Counted from the stretch's first letter, positions 44,949 through 56,659 are shown. The stretch: DNA of 64,000 nt from Elymus sibiricus (GCA_039707655.1 CM077676.1:378328114-378392113), one strand, 5' to 3'. Notes: generated from the sequence alone by a model not told the origin. Translations and numbers: made by a program.

Positions 44949-47900
44949 GCACTTTATGCCTAGCTTAATGGCTTTAAAGAAAGCGCTGCCTGGGAGACAA
45001 CCCGGAAGTTTTAGAGAGTCATTTTATTCTGTTGTGTGCTTTTAAAAGGTTTAAAAACAAAAAAATATAGAGGGGAACCTAAAAACTTTTTCAAAAAGAG
45101 AAGCGATTGGAAGGTTATGCATTGGAGAAGTGAGGGTCGACCTTGAACACTTGTGTTCATGATCATGGAAACAATATAGAATTTTTCATGGAAGTTTCTC
45201 ACAAAAATAATTATCCCCTTGTACAAATCCATTGTATTATAAAAATAATGTGCCAAGATTTACCTTTAGGATGATTAAATTGCTTGTTTGGTGTGTGCTG
45301 TGAAGAAACAGAAACTTTTGCTGTAGTGCTTGAATTTTTTTATTTTACTAGAACGTGAAAAAATTCTGAAATTTTTACACAGTACTTCTATGAAAATTGT
45401 TTATGTTTTCCTAATTTTTCAGAATTTTTTGAGTTACAGAAGTATATGTACCATCTGCATCTTTACAGACTGTCCTGTTTTCACAGATTGCTGTTATAGT
45501 TTCTTTATTTGCGTATGTTTGAAATCTTGTTGAGCCCCATTGACTTGGGAGCCATAGAATTGTGATAGCATACAGTGGGTAATGTTTGATTATAATTAGA
45601 CAATAATGTTACAGCAGGACATGATGGGATTTGATGTTATATGTACTAACCCCTCTAATAAAAAGTTCGGTTAAGTTTTGTGTGGATGAAGTGTTTGAAG
45701 AACGAGGAGGTATCGATATGAGGAGAATAAGGAGAGGCAAGAGTTCAAGCTTGGGGATGCCCAAGGTACCCCAAGTAAATATTCAAGGAGACTCAAGCGT
45801 CTAAGCTTGGGGATGCCCCGGAAGGCATCCCATCTTTCTTCAACAATTATCGGTATGTCTCGGTTTTTGTTTTATTCACATGATATGCGTAAATTCTTGG
45901 AGCGTCGTGTGCTTTTTTCTTTTTCTTTTAATAAATGCACCATGCTGGTATGAGATAGTCCTTGGTTGATTTATAGAATGCTTCATGCACTTCACTTAGA
46001 TCTTTTGAGTATGGCTTTATAGAATGCTTCATGTGCTTCACTTATCTCATTTGAAGTTTGGATGCCCGTTTCTCTACATATAGAAAACCGTTATTTGTAG
46101 AATGCTCTTTTGCTTCACTTATATTCATTCAAGTGTGGTCTTTTGTAGAAAGAATTAAACTCTCATGCTTCACTTATATCTATTTAGAGATGTCAACATG
46201 AATTGGTCATTTGCATGGTTAGTCATAAAATCCTACATAAAACTTGTAGATCACCGAATATGATAAGTTTGATTCCTTGCAATAGTTTTGCGATATTAAG
46301 ATGGTGATATGTGGGAGGTACTAGTGAATGATTGTGGTTTAGTAAGAATATTGGTGTTAAGGTTTGTGATTCCCGAAGCATGCACGTATGATCTGTCGTT
46401 ATGCTAAGAAGTTGGAGCATGATTTATTATTGATTGTCTACCTTATGAGTGGCGGTCGGGGACGAGCGATGGACCTTGTCCTACCAATCTATCCCTCTAG
46501 GGGCATGCGTAGTAGTATTTTGCTTCGAGAGCTAATAAAGTTTCGCAATAAGTATGTGAGTTCTTTATGACTAATGTGAGTCCATGGATTATACGCACTC
46601 TCACCCTTCCGCAATTTGCTAGCCTCTTCGGTACCGTGCATTGCCCTTTCTCACATCGAGAGTTGGTGCAAACTTCGCCGGTGCATCCAAACCCCGTGAT
46701 ATGATACGCTCTATCACACATAAGCCTCCTTATATCTTCCTCAAAACAGCCACCATACCTACCTATCATGGCATTTCTATAGCCATTCCGAGATATATTG
46801 CCATGCAACTTCCATCATCATCATATACATGACTTGAGCATTCATTGTCATATTGCTTTGCATGATCGTAAGATAGCTAGCATGATATTTTCATGGCTTG
46901 TCCATTTTTTGATATCTTTGCTACGCTAGATCATTGCACATCCTGGTACACTGCCAGAGGCATTCATATAGAGTCATCTTGTATAGTTTTTATTGAGTTG
47001 TAATATCGAGTTGTAAGTAAATAAAAGTGTGATGATCATCATTATTAGAGCATTGTCCCAGTGAGGAAAGGATGATGGAGACTATGATTCCCCCACAAGT
47101 CGGGATGAGACTCTGGACGAAAAAAAAAGAAAAGAAAAAAAAGAGAGCCAAAAAGAGCCCACAAAAAAAAAGGAAAAAAGAAAAAAAAAGGAGAAAACAA
47201 AAAAAATGAAATGAGAGAAAAAGAGAGAAGGGGCAATGTTACTATCCTTTACCACACTTGTGCTTCAGAGTAGCACCATGTTTTTCATATAGAGAGTCTC
47301 CTATGTTGTCACTTTCATATACTAGTGGGAATTTTTCATTATAGAACTTGGCTTGTATATTCCAATGATGGGCTTCCTCAAATGTCTGAGGTCTTCATGA
47401 GCAAGCAAGTTGGATGCACACCCACTTAGTTTTCAGTTTGAGCTTTCATACAATTATAGCTCTTAGTGCATCCGTTGCATGGCAATCCCTACTCCTCGCA
47501 TTGATATCGATTGATGGGCATCTCCATAGCCCGTTGATCCGCCTCATCGATGTGAAACTATCTTCCTTTTTGACTTCTCCTTATTAGTCTCTATCATCAT
47601 TCTATTCCACCCATAGTGCTATATCCATGGCTTGCGCTCATGTATTGCGTGGGGGTTGAAAAAGCTGAAGCGCGTTAAAAAGTATGAACCAATTGCTCGG
47701 CTTGTCATCGGGGTAGTGCATGATAAATACTTTGTGTGAAGAAGATGGAGCATGATAGGATTGTATGATTTTGTAGGGATAACTTTATTTAGCATTTTTA
47801 TTTTGAAAGGCATGATTGTTTGTTGGTATGCCTGAGTATTGATGTCTTTATATCAAATTATAGACTATTGCTTTGAATCACTCGTGTCTTAATATTCATG

Positions 47901-48011
47901 CCATGATTAGATTACATGGTCAAGATTATGCTAGGTAGCATTCCACATCAAAAATTATCTTTTTTATCATTTACCTACTCGAGGACGAGCAGGAATTAAG
48001 CTTGGGGATGC
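44949..48011 (+). other. Non-coding interior of gypsy C
   Basis: 3.06 kb without a convincing frame. It holds the conserved block with two AAGCTTGGGGATGC copies (45747-45760 and 45803-45816), a degenerate GCTTCA(C)TT array at 45970-46190, a purine-rich stretch (47115-47225), and the true polypurine tract AAGCTTGGGGATGC at 47998-48011. The last 400 bp match gypsy A at 5113-5513. Confidence 0.8.
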
Positions 48012-49527
48012 TGATACGTCTCCGTCGTATCTATAATTTTTGATTGTTTCATGCCAATATCCTACAATTTTCACATACTTTTAGCAACTTTTTATATGAT
48101 TTCTTGGACTAACATATTGATCCAGTGCCTAGTGCCAGTTCCTGTTTTCTGTTTGTTTTTTGTTTCGCAGAAAATCCATATCAAACGAAGTCCAAACACA
48201 ATAAAAATTTATGGAGAATTATTTTGGAATATATGTGATTTTTGGGAGGTGGAATCAATGCAAACGGAGGCCCACAGCCTCCACAAGTCACCTTGGCGCC
48301 CCCCTGGCCGCGTGGTGCTACCTTGTGGGCACACCGTAAGTCGGTTGGGGCTCTTCTTCGGCCGCAAGGAAGCTTATATCGAGAAAAAAAGCATGTTAAA
48401 ATTTCAGCGCAATCGGAGTTATGGATCTCCGGATATTTAAGAAACGGTGAAAGGACAGAAAACAGGAACGCGAAACAGAAGAGAAACAGAGAGAGAGATC
48501 CAATCTCGGAGGGGCTCCTCCCCTCCGGGAGCCATGGCAGCCATGTACCAGAGGGGAAACTCTCCTCCCATCTAGGGGGGAGGCCAAGGAAGAATAAGGA
48601 GGGGGGCTCTCTCTCCCGGTGGCGCCGGAACGCCGCCGGGGGAACCATCATGATGGCGATCTACACCAACAACTTCACCACCGTCAACACCAACTCTCTC
48701 CCCCTCTATGCAGCGGTGTAACACCTCTTCTCCCTACTATAATCTCTACTTAAACATGGTGCTTAATGCTATATATTATTATCCAATGATATGTGGCAAT
48801 CCTATGATGTTTGAGTAGATTCGTTTTGTCTTATGGGTTGATTGATGATCGTGATTGGTTTGAGTTGTATATTTTATTTTGGTGCTGTCCTATGGTGCCC
48901 TCCGTGTCGCGCAAGCGTGAGGGATTCCCGCTGTAGGGTTTGCAATACGTTCATAATTCTCTTATAGTGGGCGGCTAGAGTGACGGAAGCTTACACCCGA
49001 GTAAGGGGGTTGTTGCGTATGGGAGTAAAGGGGACTTGTTACTTAATGCTATGGTTGGGTTTTACCTTAATGATCTTTGGTAGTTGCGGATGCTTGCTAG
49101 AGTTCCAATTATAAGTGCATATGATCCAAGTACGGAAAGTATGTTAGCTCATGCCTCTCCCTCATATAAAATTGCAATAATGATTACCAGTCTAGTTATC
49201 GATTGCCTAGGGACAAATTATTCTCTTGTGTTACAAAAGCTTTCTACTAAACAACTAGCTTTTATTATCTTGCAAATTACTCGTAGTTCTATTCTCGCAA
49301 AGTACTCCTAGTTTTATTCTTGCAAAGTAGTTCTAGCATTACTCCTACAAAGTACTTCTAGTTTCATACTTGTTCTAGATAAAGCAAATGCTAAGTGTGC
49401 GTAGAGTTGTATCGGTGGTCGATAGAACTTGAAGGGAATATTAATTCTACCTTTAGCTCGTCGTTGGGTTCGACACTCTTATTTATCGAAAAAGCTACAA
49501 TTGATCCCCTATACTTGTGGGTTATCA
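48012..49527 (+). repeat. 3' LTR of gypsy C
   Basis: 1516 bp, TGATACGTCTCCGTCG to GTGGGTTATCA, directly before the TGGTG duplication. Confidence 0.93.
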
Positions 49528-51663
49528 TGGTGCACGCGAGGATGTCCTGGAATGTCAATATCCACTGCATTGAGTATCCCTGGGTGGCGGTTGGAGATAA
49601 TGCCAACCTCTCTTTGGTCCAATTACCTTGGTCCTCACTAGATTAAGAAACCACTCCCAGTTGTCATTGTTCTCCGCGATACCAAAGCGAAAGCCAATGG
49701 CACCAATTTGTCACCACCATCATTAGCAACGGCGATCAACAATGTGCCCTTGAACTGGCCGGTCAGAAATGTGCCATCCACGGACATAACCGGCCTACAA
49801 TGCTTGAAGGCCCTAATGCATGGCTCAAAAGTCCAGAATGCACGTCCAAATATTCGGACGGTTGCATCGTTGTATATCCTTGTTCTCACGCCATCTGGCT
49901 CCACCACATAGTACATGCCCGGATTTTCTGCCGCCATCGCTTTCAACACCATCGCGAGGCGGTTGTATGATTCTTCCCAACCACCATACAATATCTCAAA
50001 GGCGGCTTGCTTGGCCTTCCATGCATGCCTTCCCGTACTTCACCGTGTACCCGAAGACCTCCTTCACTATCTCCATCAACGCCCTAATGGGATATGTCGG
50101 GAGTATCTTTATGGAGGGTGAAAATCGATATGCAATGAATTTGGAGGTCCATTGACGGTGATCATCCTTTACATTAGCATCATCAATATTCTTGCCACTA
50201 CATCGGTGGTAAAACATGGAACTTGTAATCTTCCATTGCGGCCCGCCTTTGACACATCTTGCACGGATAACCCAAGGGCAATGATTCTTGTGTTCCTCAC
50301 ATTTGATCACATAACGCAATTTAGAGTTTGACTTGTCCACAAAGAATGGTCGATGAAACTTAACTGCGTAGTCCTTGACCCATATTTGAAGTTCTACCAA
50401 GCTTTCAAAGATTGTTCCTTCACTAACACCATACACACTTTCCCCTATATCTCGCTTTCAAGTTAACCTTGGTCCAAGAATTTTACTTGTGTCACCATCA
50501 ACAATCGCCTTATCGGCTAGGCTTAGATCACGGAACAATGATATCTTGTGACCCCGGCCTATTACCTTCTTGAAAGCATTGGCTTCTTTAGCCGTCAAAC
50601 CATCCTCATCTATTCTTCATCCGGGCCTTCGTCCTCCGACTCCTCCGCATAGGACCTATTGTATGGAATGTCATGGTCCATTTCCTCTTCCATGCAATTT
50701 GCCTCCACATCGCCAACATAATGGTCACGAAGATAAGCATCCGATTCATCACCCTCAAACTCATCACCATCCATGTGCAAGTCTTGATTATCAAGTTGGT
50801 CATTCCCGACGGGGCTCAAAGGTTGGGTCATTGGAGGTTGGCTCATTGTTGTATCATACACATCCGGATTGACATGTGTTGAATCTCGAACCGGGCTTCT
50901 AACATCACACGAAGATGCACACCGATTCAAATCAATGTGCAACCGAGCACGAACAACCTTTGTGGCAAATAACTCAAATGATTTATCTTGTGAGGCCAAC
51001 ACACTCTCCTTATATGCTCCCAATGAATCTCAGATTTAAGAGGCATTATCTTCCAACGAATATGTTGCCCATACCCAACATTATACCTTCCAATTAAGTC
51101 TCCTCCATCGCTTTCTTCCATCCAATTCAACCTTCTTCGAAGCTCAACCACAACCTCCTCAAGACTAGGACTTGTGGGGAGCACCATCACTACCGGCTTC
51201 TTCTTCGGGTCACCATACTCCGCGTCTCCCTTCTCAAAGGAGACAAAGTCCACATGAAGCACATTCACGATCCCCGCCATCTACAATCATAGACACCAAA
51301 ATGCATCAATGAAAATTGCAAAATTGGATGACCTAGGGTTTCCCCAAATCGCCACAATGCGGAGATTTCAACCAACAAAAAGAGGAGGAATGAGGGAGAA
51401 TACCTTTAGGGGTCGAAGGGGAGGATAAATCACCGATTTGGAGCTTCGATCCGAGAAATTTTGTGGGCATTAGGGAGGGGCATGAGTGGGGCGACCGGGG
51501 TGGAGAAAGGGGGGAAAGAGTGGGTTTGGGGGGAAAGAGAGGGGGCAACCGGTTTTGTTGATTCAAGGGGCATGGCGCCCAGGGCTGGGGCGTCGTGTTG
51601 TTGAGCATGGCGCCCCAGGCCATGCAACCAGGCCCTGTCAGCGTGGCAAGTGAGCGGTGACCA

Positions 51664-51807
51664 GTATGGCACCCTTGACCAGGGCGTTATGTAATCGGCG
51701 CCCCGGGTGCGGGCATCATGCAGGAAGAGCCATTTTGTGAAATATTTTTAAAATGGCTTCATTTTGTGCTGAACTTTGCCCGAAAGGCTAGTTTTGTCGA
51801 TTTTCAC
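51664..51807 (-). repeat. MULE-1 right terminal inverted repeat
   Basis: Complement matches the left TIR from the terminal GTGAAAAT through ACGCCCTGGTCAAGGG. Further CATGGCGCC(C)AGG-like copies extend inward to about 51570. Confidence 0.9.
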
Positions 51808-51816
51808 GGCCGATGA

Positions 51817-52267
51817 CATGTAAATTTGCCATAAACATTGTAATTTAATTTGATGTCAGCCACAAAAGGCGTGTGAGAGTTTGATGCAAATTGGATGGAT
51901 CTTTTTTTCCGGGTAAAATTGGATGGACCTGCTTGCGCTGCGTGTTATCTGATTTTGACATCGGCCGGCTGATGGTTCACGGGTGTTTGTATGTTTGCTC
52001 TGTGAAAGTTGTTTTGCTGCAACTAGTCAGCTGGGGCTCCTCGGGAGGCCGGCCAATTACAAGAATTTATACACGCAATTTTCACAAATGGACACTTTTT
52101 CCATCAACATATATATCCTTTGTCTTTCTGGTTGGATCGTACAACATGTCACTTCAGTGTGCAAATCATTGATCGATTGCCCTGAGCTAGCTAGCTTCCA
52201 GAAACAGGCAAATCCATCAGTATCTGATCGATGACCATACTGCCCCGGCCACACAGTTTTGATCCCC
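51817..52267. other. Upstream region of the hybrid proline-rich protein gene
   Basis: 450 bp between the MULE-1 target duplication and the TATA box. No frame or repeat recognised; it probably contains the promoter of the downstream gene. Confidence 0.5.
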
Positions 52268-52275
52268 TATAAATA
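52268..52275 (+). promoter_or_regulatory. TATA box of the 8-cysteine protein gene
   Basis: TATAAATA, 108 bp before the start codon at 52376, a normal spacing for a plant promoter with a short 5' UTR. Confidence 0.8.
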
Positions 52276-52375
52276 CTCTCCAGATCGCTGCCATATACTC
52301 ACGCAGTCACGAAGCTAAAGTAAACTTGAGCTAGCACAGCTACATCACCAGCCCACTCACGAACTAGAGCGAGCA

Positions 52376-52759
52376 ATGGCGGCAACCAGGACGAGCAGCA
52401 TGGCCGTGGCAATGGTGGCGGTCGTGGCCATGCTCCTGTGCGCGGGCGGGCGGCCGGCGGAGGCGTGCAACGGCCACCCGTGCCCGTCGCCGGCGGGCAA
52501 TTGCCCCGTGAACGCGGTGAAGCTGGCGGTGTGCGCGGACGTGCTGGACGGGCTGATCCACGTGGTGCTGGGGCAGTCGCCGCCCAAGCAGCCGTGCTGC
52601 TCCCTCATCTCGGGCCTCGTCGACCTGGACGCCGCCGCCTGCGTGTGCCTCGCCATCAACGCCAACGTCCTCGGCATCAACCTCGACGTCGACGTCGACC
52701 TCACGCTGCTGCTCAACTACTGCGGCTGCAAGGTGCCCAAGGGCCTCCGCTGCGCCTGA
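52376..52759 (+). CDS. Hybrid proline-rich protein (8-cysteine motif, DC2.15 / cortical cell-delineating type)
   Basis: Intronless, 127 residues. An N-terminal signal peptide (about residues 1-30, hydrophobic core [16 protein letters not shown] cleavage) predicts secretion to the wall. The eight-cysteine motif is complete: C43-x9-C53-x20-C74C75-x13-C89-x-C91-x24-C116-x9-C126. C31, C36 and C118 are extra. The proline-rich linker usual in this family is reduced to a dozen residues. Members are small cell-wall or lipid-transfer-like proteins expressed in roots and growing tissue; the specific role is not visible. TATA box and AATAAA support an active gene. Confidence 0.94.
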   Translation: MAATRTSSMAVAMVAVVAMLLCAGGRPAEACNGHPCPSPAGNCPVNAVKLAVCADVLDGLIHVVLGQSPPKQPCCSLISGLVDLDAAACVCLAINANVLGINLDVDVDLTLLLNYCGCKVPKGLRCA

Positions 52760-52900
52760 TCGATCGATCGAGGCATCAGCCATCGTGCATGCATGCGTGT
52801 GCATGTGCATCTACGTGTCAGGACGTGTGTTTGGTATCTCGGTCGTACGTAACGTGTGAATTCCCAGCTTGTGTGGGTTGTAAAAGCGACATTTTCATCC

Positions 52901-52906
52901 AATAAA
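52901..52906 (+). terminator. Polyadenylation signal AATAAA
   Basis: AATAAA 142 bp after the stop codon of the 8-cysteine protein gene. It lies inside the left target duplication of the following SINE, and the duplicate AATAAA at 53099 lies just beyond it. Confidence 0.6.
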
Positions 52907-52914
52907 AAACACTA

Positions 52915-53098
52915 TTTTTAACACAGTACACACAAGCGCTCATAGATTTTACGAAGTCACCGTAGGACGCCTCGTAGTCGACGGATCGCCGGAAATACTG
53001 AAATAAATTCAGAATAAATGTGAGCATCATGATTTGAACCCTGCTAGGTTGGGGATACCATTGTCCACCTAACCATTCAACACATGTTGGTTCGCTCC
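52915..53098 (-). mobile_element. Au-type SINE, minus strand
   Basis: On the minus strand it starts GGAGCGAACCAACATG, has a B-box-like GGGTTCAAATC, and a body with TTTATTTCAGTATTTCC and GTCGACTACGAGGCG, ending TACTGTGTTAAAAAT. The flanks AATAAAAAACACTA (52901-52914) and AATAAAAAGCACTG (53099-53112) are a slightly diverged target duplication of about 14 bp. Confidence 0.88.
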
Positions 53099-53175
53099 AA
53101 TAAAAAGCACTGTATTGTGTATGTTGTATGGTCACGGTCTGTTTATTCGTAATCGCCGGAAGCACGCACGTTCAA

Positions 53176-54132
53176 TTATAGGCCGAGCGCCTGACAGTAG
53201 CCCCAGAGCGTCCCCGCGGACCGGCGGAGGGTGCTCTCTTCATCGCCGGTGAGCTCCAGCTCCGCCGCGACCCCGAGCATGCCGCGGCGCCCGAGCCTGG
53301 CCGGGAGGCTAAGGAAGACCTCGTGGCCATCGGCGGGGACGAACCCCTTGGCGAGCACCGACACCGGGTGGACGCGCCGCTGGTCGCGGAGGAGCGACCT
53401 GGCCAGGCTGGCCACCGAGTAGCCGATGGCCCAGGACGTGTACCCCTTGAGCCCGATCACCTCGCGCGCGCCGCCCACCACCGCCCTCCGGATCCCCTCC
53501 AGGGCCTCCGCATCGAACGACGAGTGGGTCTTCTGGAGGTAGCTCAGCACCGGCATGCCGCCGACGCGGACGCTCGACCACAGCGCCAACGCACCGTCTC
53601 CGTGCTCGCCGACCATGTACGCCTGCACGTCCTGCGCGCCCACGCCGAGGTGCTCGGCCAGGAGGCACCGGAGCCTGGCGGAGTCGAGGTCCGTGCCGGA
53701 GCCGATCACGCGGCTCGACGGGAACCCCGACAGCCTCCACGCCGCGTACGCCAGCACGTCCACCGGGTTCGACACCACCAGCAGCAGCGACTCCGGCGAC
53801 CCCTCCGCCACGGCCGGCACGACCGCCCTCAGCAGCGCCACGTTCCTCCTCAGCTGGTCCATCCGCGACGACGCCGTCGTCTCCCTGGGCAGCGTGATGA
53901 TGGCCAGGTCGAGGTCGGAGCCCCTTGTGAGCGCCAGGACGTCGGTGCCGGCGACGATGCGGACGCGGGGGAGAAACGCCGCGGCGTGCTGCAGGTCCAG
54001 CATCTCGCCGCGGACCCTGTCGGCCTCGGCGTCGACGAGCGCGATCTCGTCGGCGAGGCCCTGCGTGAGGATGGTCTGCGCGATGGCCATGCCCACGTTG
54101 CCGGCGCCGATGACGGAGACCTTGGTGAGCCG
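53176..54132 (-). pseudogene. L-lactate dehydrogenase-like gene, N-terminus missing
   Basis: NAD-dependent LDH (pyruvate to lactate, cytosolic, hypoxia response in plants). The frame 54132-53176 encodes 318 residues against about 350 in plant LDHs. The NAD-binding VSVIGAGNVGMA is present, as are D and R of LDSARLR and the catalytic His of MVGEHGD. The substrate-loop region reads ITLPRETTASSRMD instead of the usual TAGARQ-PGETRLD type, one residue shorter. There is no start codon upstream: TAA lies about 13 codons before the conserved region. An AG (54134-54133) with a CTAAC branch-like site suggests an intron acceptor, but no first exon is recognisable up to 57.5 kb. It could be a truncated paralogue or a gene with a distant first exon. 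Confidence 0.82.
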
Positions 54133-54714
54133 CTCAGACCGATGGTGTTAGTCAAATCGATGGGGCTGTGTTGATATTGTGCTTACTCAGTTGGGTTTGG
54201 AACTTTGGATGTGCTTTCTCAGTTGGGTTTTGAACTTCGGATGCATGATCAAGGACTACTTATATACTACCACAGTACGTTGGCAAAAAGTATGGGTGCT
54301 GACCTGACCTATAGGAAAGTAACCGAAGTCTATGTTGACGGAAATAAAGAATGCGACTTTATACAATACCATAGAAGTTCCTGCTGGTTTTGATCCACGG
54401 TTCGTTGGTTGGAGCGTGTATAAAGGGAGTTGAGTGGCTTGAGATAGTTGAGAAGGACGGACAGAGAGTATCAGAAAATTGGAGATCTGCTTATCCATGC
54501 AACAGGTTTGGGAAGGTTCCCTGAACTGTATTTTTTCAGTTTTGTTTATCTTTTACCGGGTTTTCAGTTTTTTCTTCTTCATGTTTTTACTTTTCGTTTT
54601 TTCTGCTTATATCTTCTTCTTTTTTATTTTTTCAGTTTCTTTTTTCTGTTTTATTTTTTTCATAATTTTTTTTTAAACTTCAGAATTTCAATTTTTTTCT
54701 AATTTTTTTAAATT

Positions 54715-55150
54715 GCACGTTTTTTTCAAGTATCATAAATTGTTCATGTTTTTTTTTAATTTGTTCAGGTTTTCAAAAAAAAAATCACCATATCGAAAAG
54801 AAATGTTCACTGCGTATAAAAAATGTTCATCATGTATAGAAAAAATTGTTCAGTGTGCATTTCAAAAATGTTCGGCATATATTTAAAAAATGTTCAGCGT
54901 GTATTTGAATAATGTTCACCGTATACTAAGAAAATGTGCAGTGTGTATTTTTAAATGCATTTTTTAAAATTGTTCATAGTTCAAAAAAAAAATGTTCAGA
55001 ATTCAAAATGAGTTCACAATTTCAAAAAAGTTAAAAACTTTTAAAAAAATTGTTCATATTTAAAAAAATGAATATAAAAAAATCACGATTAGAAACATTA
55101 TTCGCATTTTAAAATAAATAGTTCACAATTTTCAAAGAAATGGTCAACAA
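54715..55150. repeat. Degenerate AAAAATGTTCA array
   Basis: About fifteen diverged copies of AAAAATGTTCA(G/C)(T/C)GTGTAT(T/A) spaced 20-35 bp. Such arrays are common in Triticeae intergenic DNA. No coding potential. Confidence 0.75.
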
Positions 55151-56659
55151 AATTTGATTTTCGTTGGATCTGCCGCTGCATTTAGTTCTTAAATGTTCGT
55201 GGCCTATTAACAGCTTACACCCAACAGCTCAAGTGGTAAGGAACACTTGATGTTGCGAGTTCGATTTTAGTAGCCGCGTACGACAGCTCGGTATGGCGCC
55301 ACCGAATGGGCTGGCCCGTTAGGATCACACCCTGTGCGAAAGCGCTAGTGTTTGACGCTCATGAGCGTCCGCTAGGGGCTGTCCCCAATATGTGTGAGAA
55401 AATGATGATATACATTTCATAATGGCCCAACGGATTTACACATTAGGCTCAATTATTTCTCCACCCTATCCATCTCTCTGACAAACCCACAAAGCTCCTG
55501 ACCCAAATAAAAAAAGAACTCGAGAAACTTGTAGAAGGGAAACATCCAAACAACTAGGAAGAAGAAAATAAATATCCCAAAAACAACATGGTTTCGATAA
55601 AATTCACAACTAGTTCTGTATTATCTGTAAGTTTAGTCGAATTCGCTAGTTTTTTTTCATAGTATTGTGATCTTTGCCCTTTGTCTTACAAATAACATGA
55701 TTTCTTGCTAGAGGAAATATTTCTCAACCTCATAATAAGGATCGGGTTTAGGAACAACTATTTATCATTTATCCCTACGTTGAGGAGGTCTGGACTTGCT
55801 TGAGAGATAACTGGCTGCGGATGTGGTTTGTCTGCTGATAATGCATGAATGAATACAGGGGTAAAATTGCTGATAATTAGAAGGGAAAAGAGAGGAAGAT
55901 GGGCCTAATGTTTGCCTTCACAAGGAGGCGATTTGATGAGATGTACCCTTTGTGAATTCTCTGGATAACCTCGCCAGGAGCGCGACATGCAAAACACATC
56001 AACGAAATCTTTTGAGGACCCGGGACCCCACACACCCAAGAGGGACCCTGTTTGGGATTTCGGTGGCTATGGGCTGCCCTAGGTCGACACGATCACCCTA
56101 AGTCCTCAACTTTGCTGCCATCAATCATGAAAAACAATGACGGGCGAGGAAGAAGAGAACAAGGATAAATTGGGAGAAAAGATAGAAGATAAAAGTGATA
56201 GACTCGTTTGACAATTGTGTGTTGTTCAATTGACCATCACCTTTCATCTGTATATGAGGCGATTGGACTTCCCATACAAGAAAATGAATATGATTTGCAT
56301 CCAAATATCCAAACCAACCATAATTCGGAAAAGTGGGTCCAGAACTTCGCGCAGGTCAAAAGACAGAAACGTTGCATCAGCTATAGAGGTTGTATAAGGC
56401 CTCGGATTGAAATGATTCAAAAACAAAAAAAAATTGACAAGAAGAAGAACTTTCATATTTAACACTTTTCCCTTTAAAGAAATCTTGAAGCCAATTCCGT
56501 AGCGCATTAAAAATGTATTTCCGAGATGCATCTATCTTATCAAACTTTCAAGATTGTAAACAACCTCGGATGAAAATGATTCCAATAGCAAATTTATTTC
56601 TTTCGACAAGACAAACAACTTTCATATTGAAAGTTCTATGATTCGAGGTTGTCTCGATG

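Larger units (their letters stand above)
41951..49527 (+). mobile_element. Ty3/gypsy element C, complete, non-autonomous, 7577 bp
   Basis: LTRs at 41951-43478 and 48012-49527, a primer-binding site, one internal ORF and a polypurine tract, flanked by the 5-bp duplication TGGTG (41946-41950, 49528-49532). The 5' LTR starts TCATACG where the 3' LTR has TGATACG, a point change in the terminal TG. By eye the first 510 LTR bases differ at about 25 sites, so it is much older than the copia insertion. No protease, RT, RNase H or integrase is encoded. It interrupts the MURA-1 gene. Confidence 0.93.
18535..51280 (-). pseudogene. MURA transposase of MULE-1, split by two insertions and frameshifted
   Basis: Pieces in transcriptional order: 51280-49533, 41950-41813, 19106-18535. 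N-terminal region with HWEHI; acidic linker; MuDR domain at 50436-49996 (IKCEEHKNHCPWVIRA); MULE catalytic domain at 49991-49533 (VMSVDGTFLTGQFKG); its continuation NFYRACGDKELSDLLHDC at 41920-41813; then MTNNMAECFNMVLKGI and a SWIM zinc finger (CSCERPTLYHFPCSH) at 19041-18535. Besides the two transposon insertions there are frameshifts near 51020, 50600 and 49670, a TGA near 50460, a 4-bp CATG duplication near 50025, and a TAA replacing a sense codon near 19050. Clearly inactive. Confidence 0.9.
15814..51807. mobile_element. MULE-1: Mutator-like element with PMD and MURA genes, expanded by nested insertions
   Basis: The termini match as inverted repeats from GTGAAAAATGACAAAACTGG (15814) and the complement of GTGAAAATCGACAAAACTAG (ending 51807). 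A perfect 9-bp target duplication GGCCGATGA flanks both (15805-15813, 51808-51816). Its own DNA is 15814-19106, 41813-41950 and 49533-51807, about 5.7 kb. Insertions fill the rest: copia plus minus-strand gypsy at 19107-41812, and gypsy C at 41951-49527 with its TSD. The MURA reading picks up across both insertions, which independently supports the reconstruction. Confidence 0.93.

Noticed and set aside
54094..54096. GTG as start of the LDH-like protein
   Set aside because: It falls inside the conserved NAD-binding motif, and the family match extends upstream of it.
53323..54174. Long plus-strand frames opposite the LDH-like gene
   Set aside because: Antisense shadows of a GC-rich coding region.
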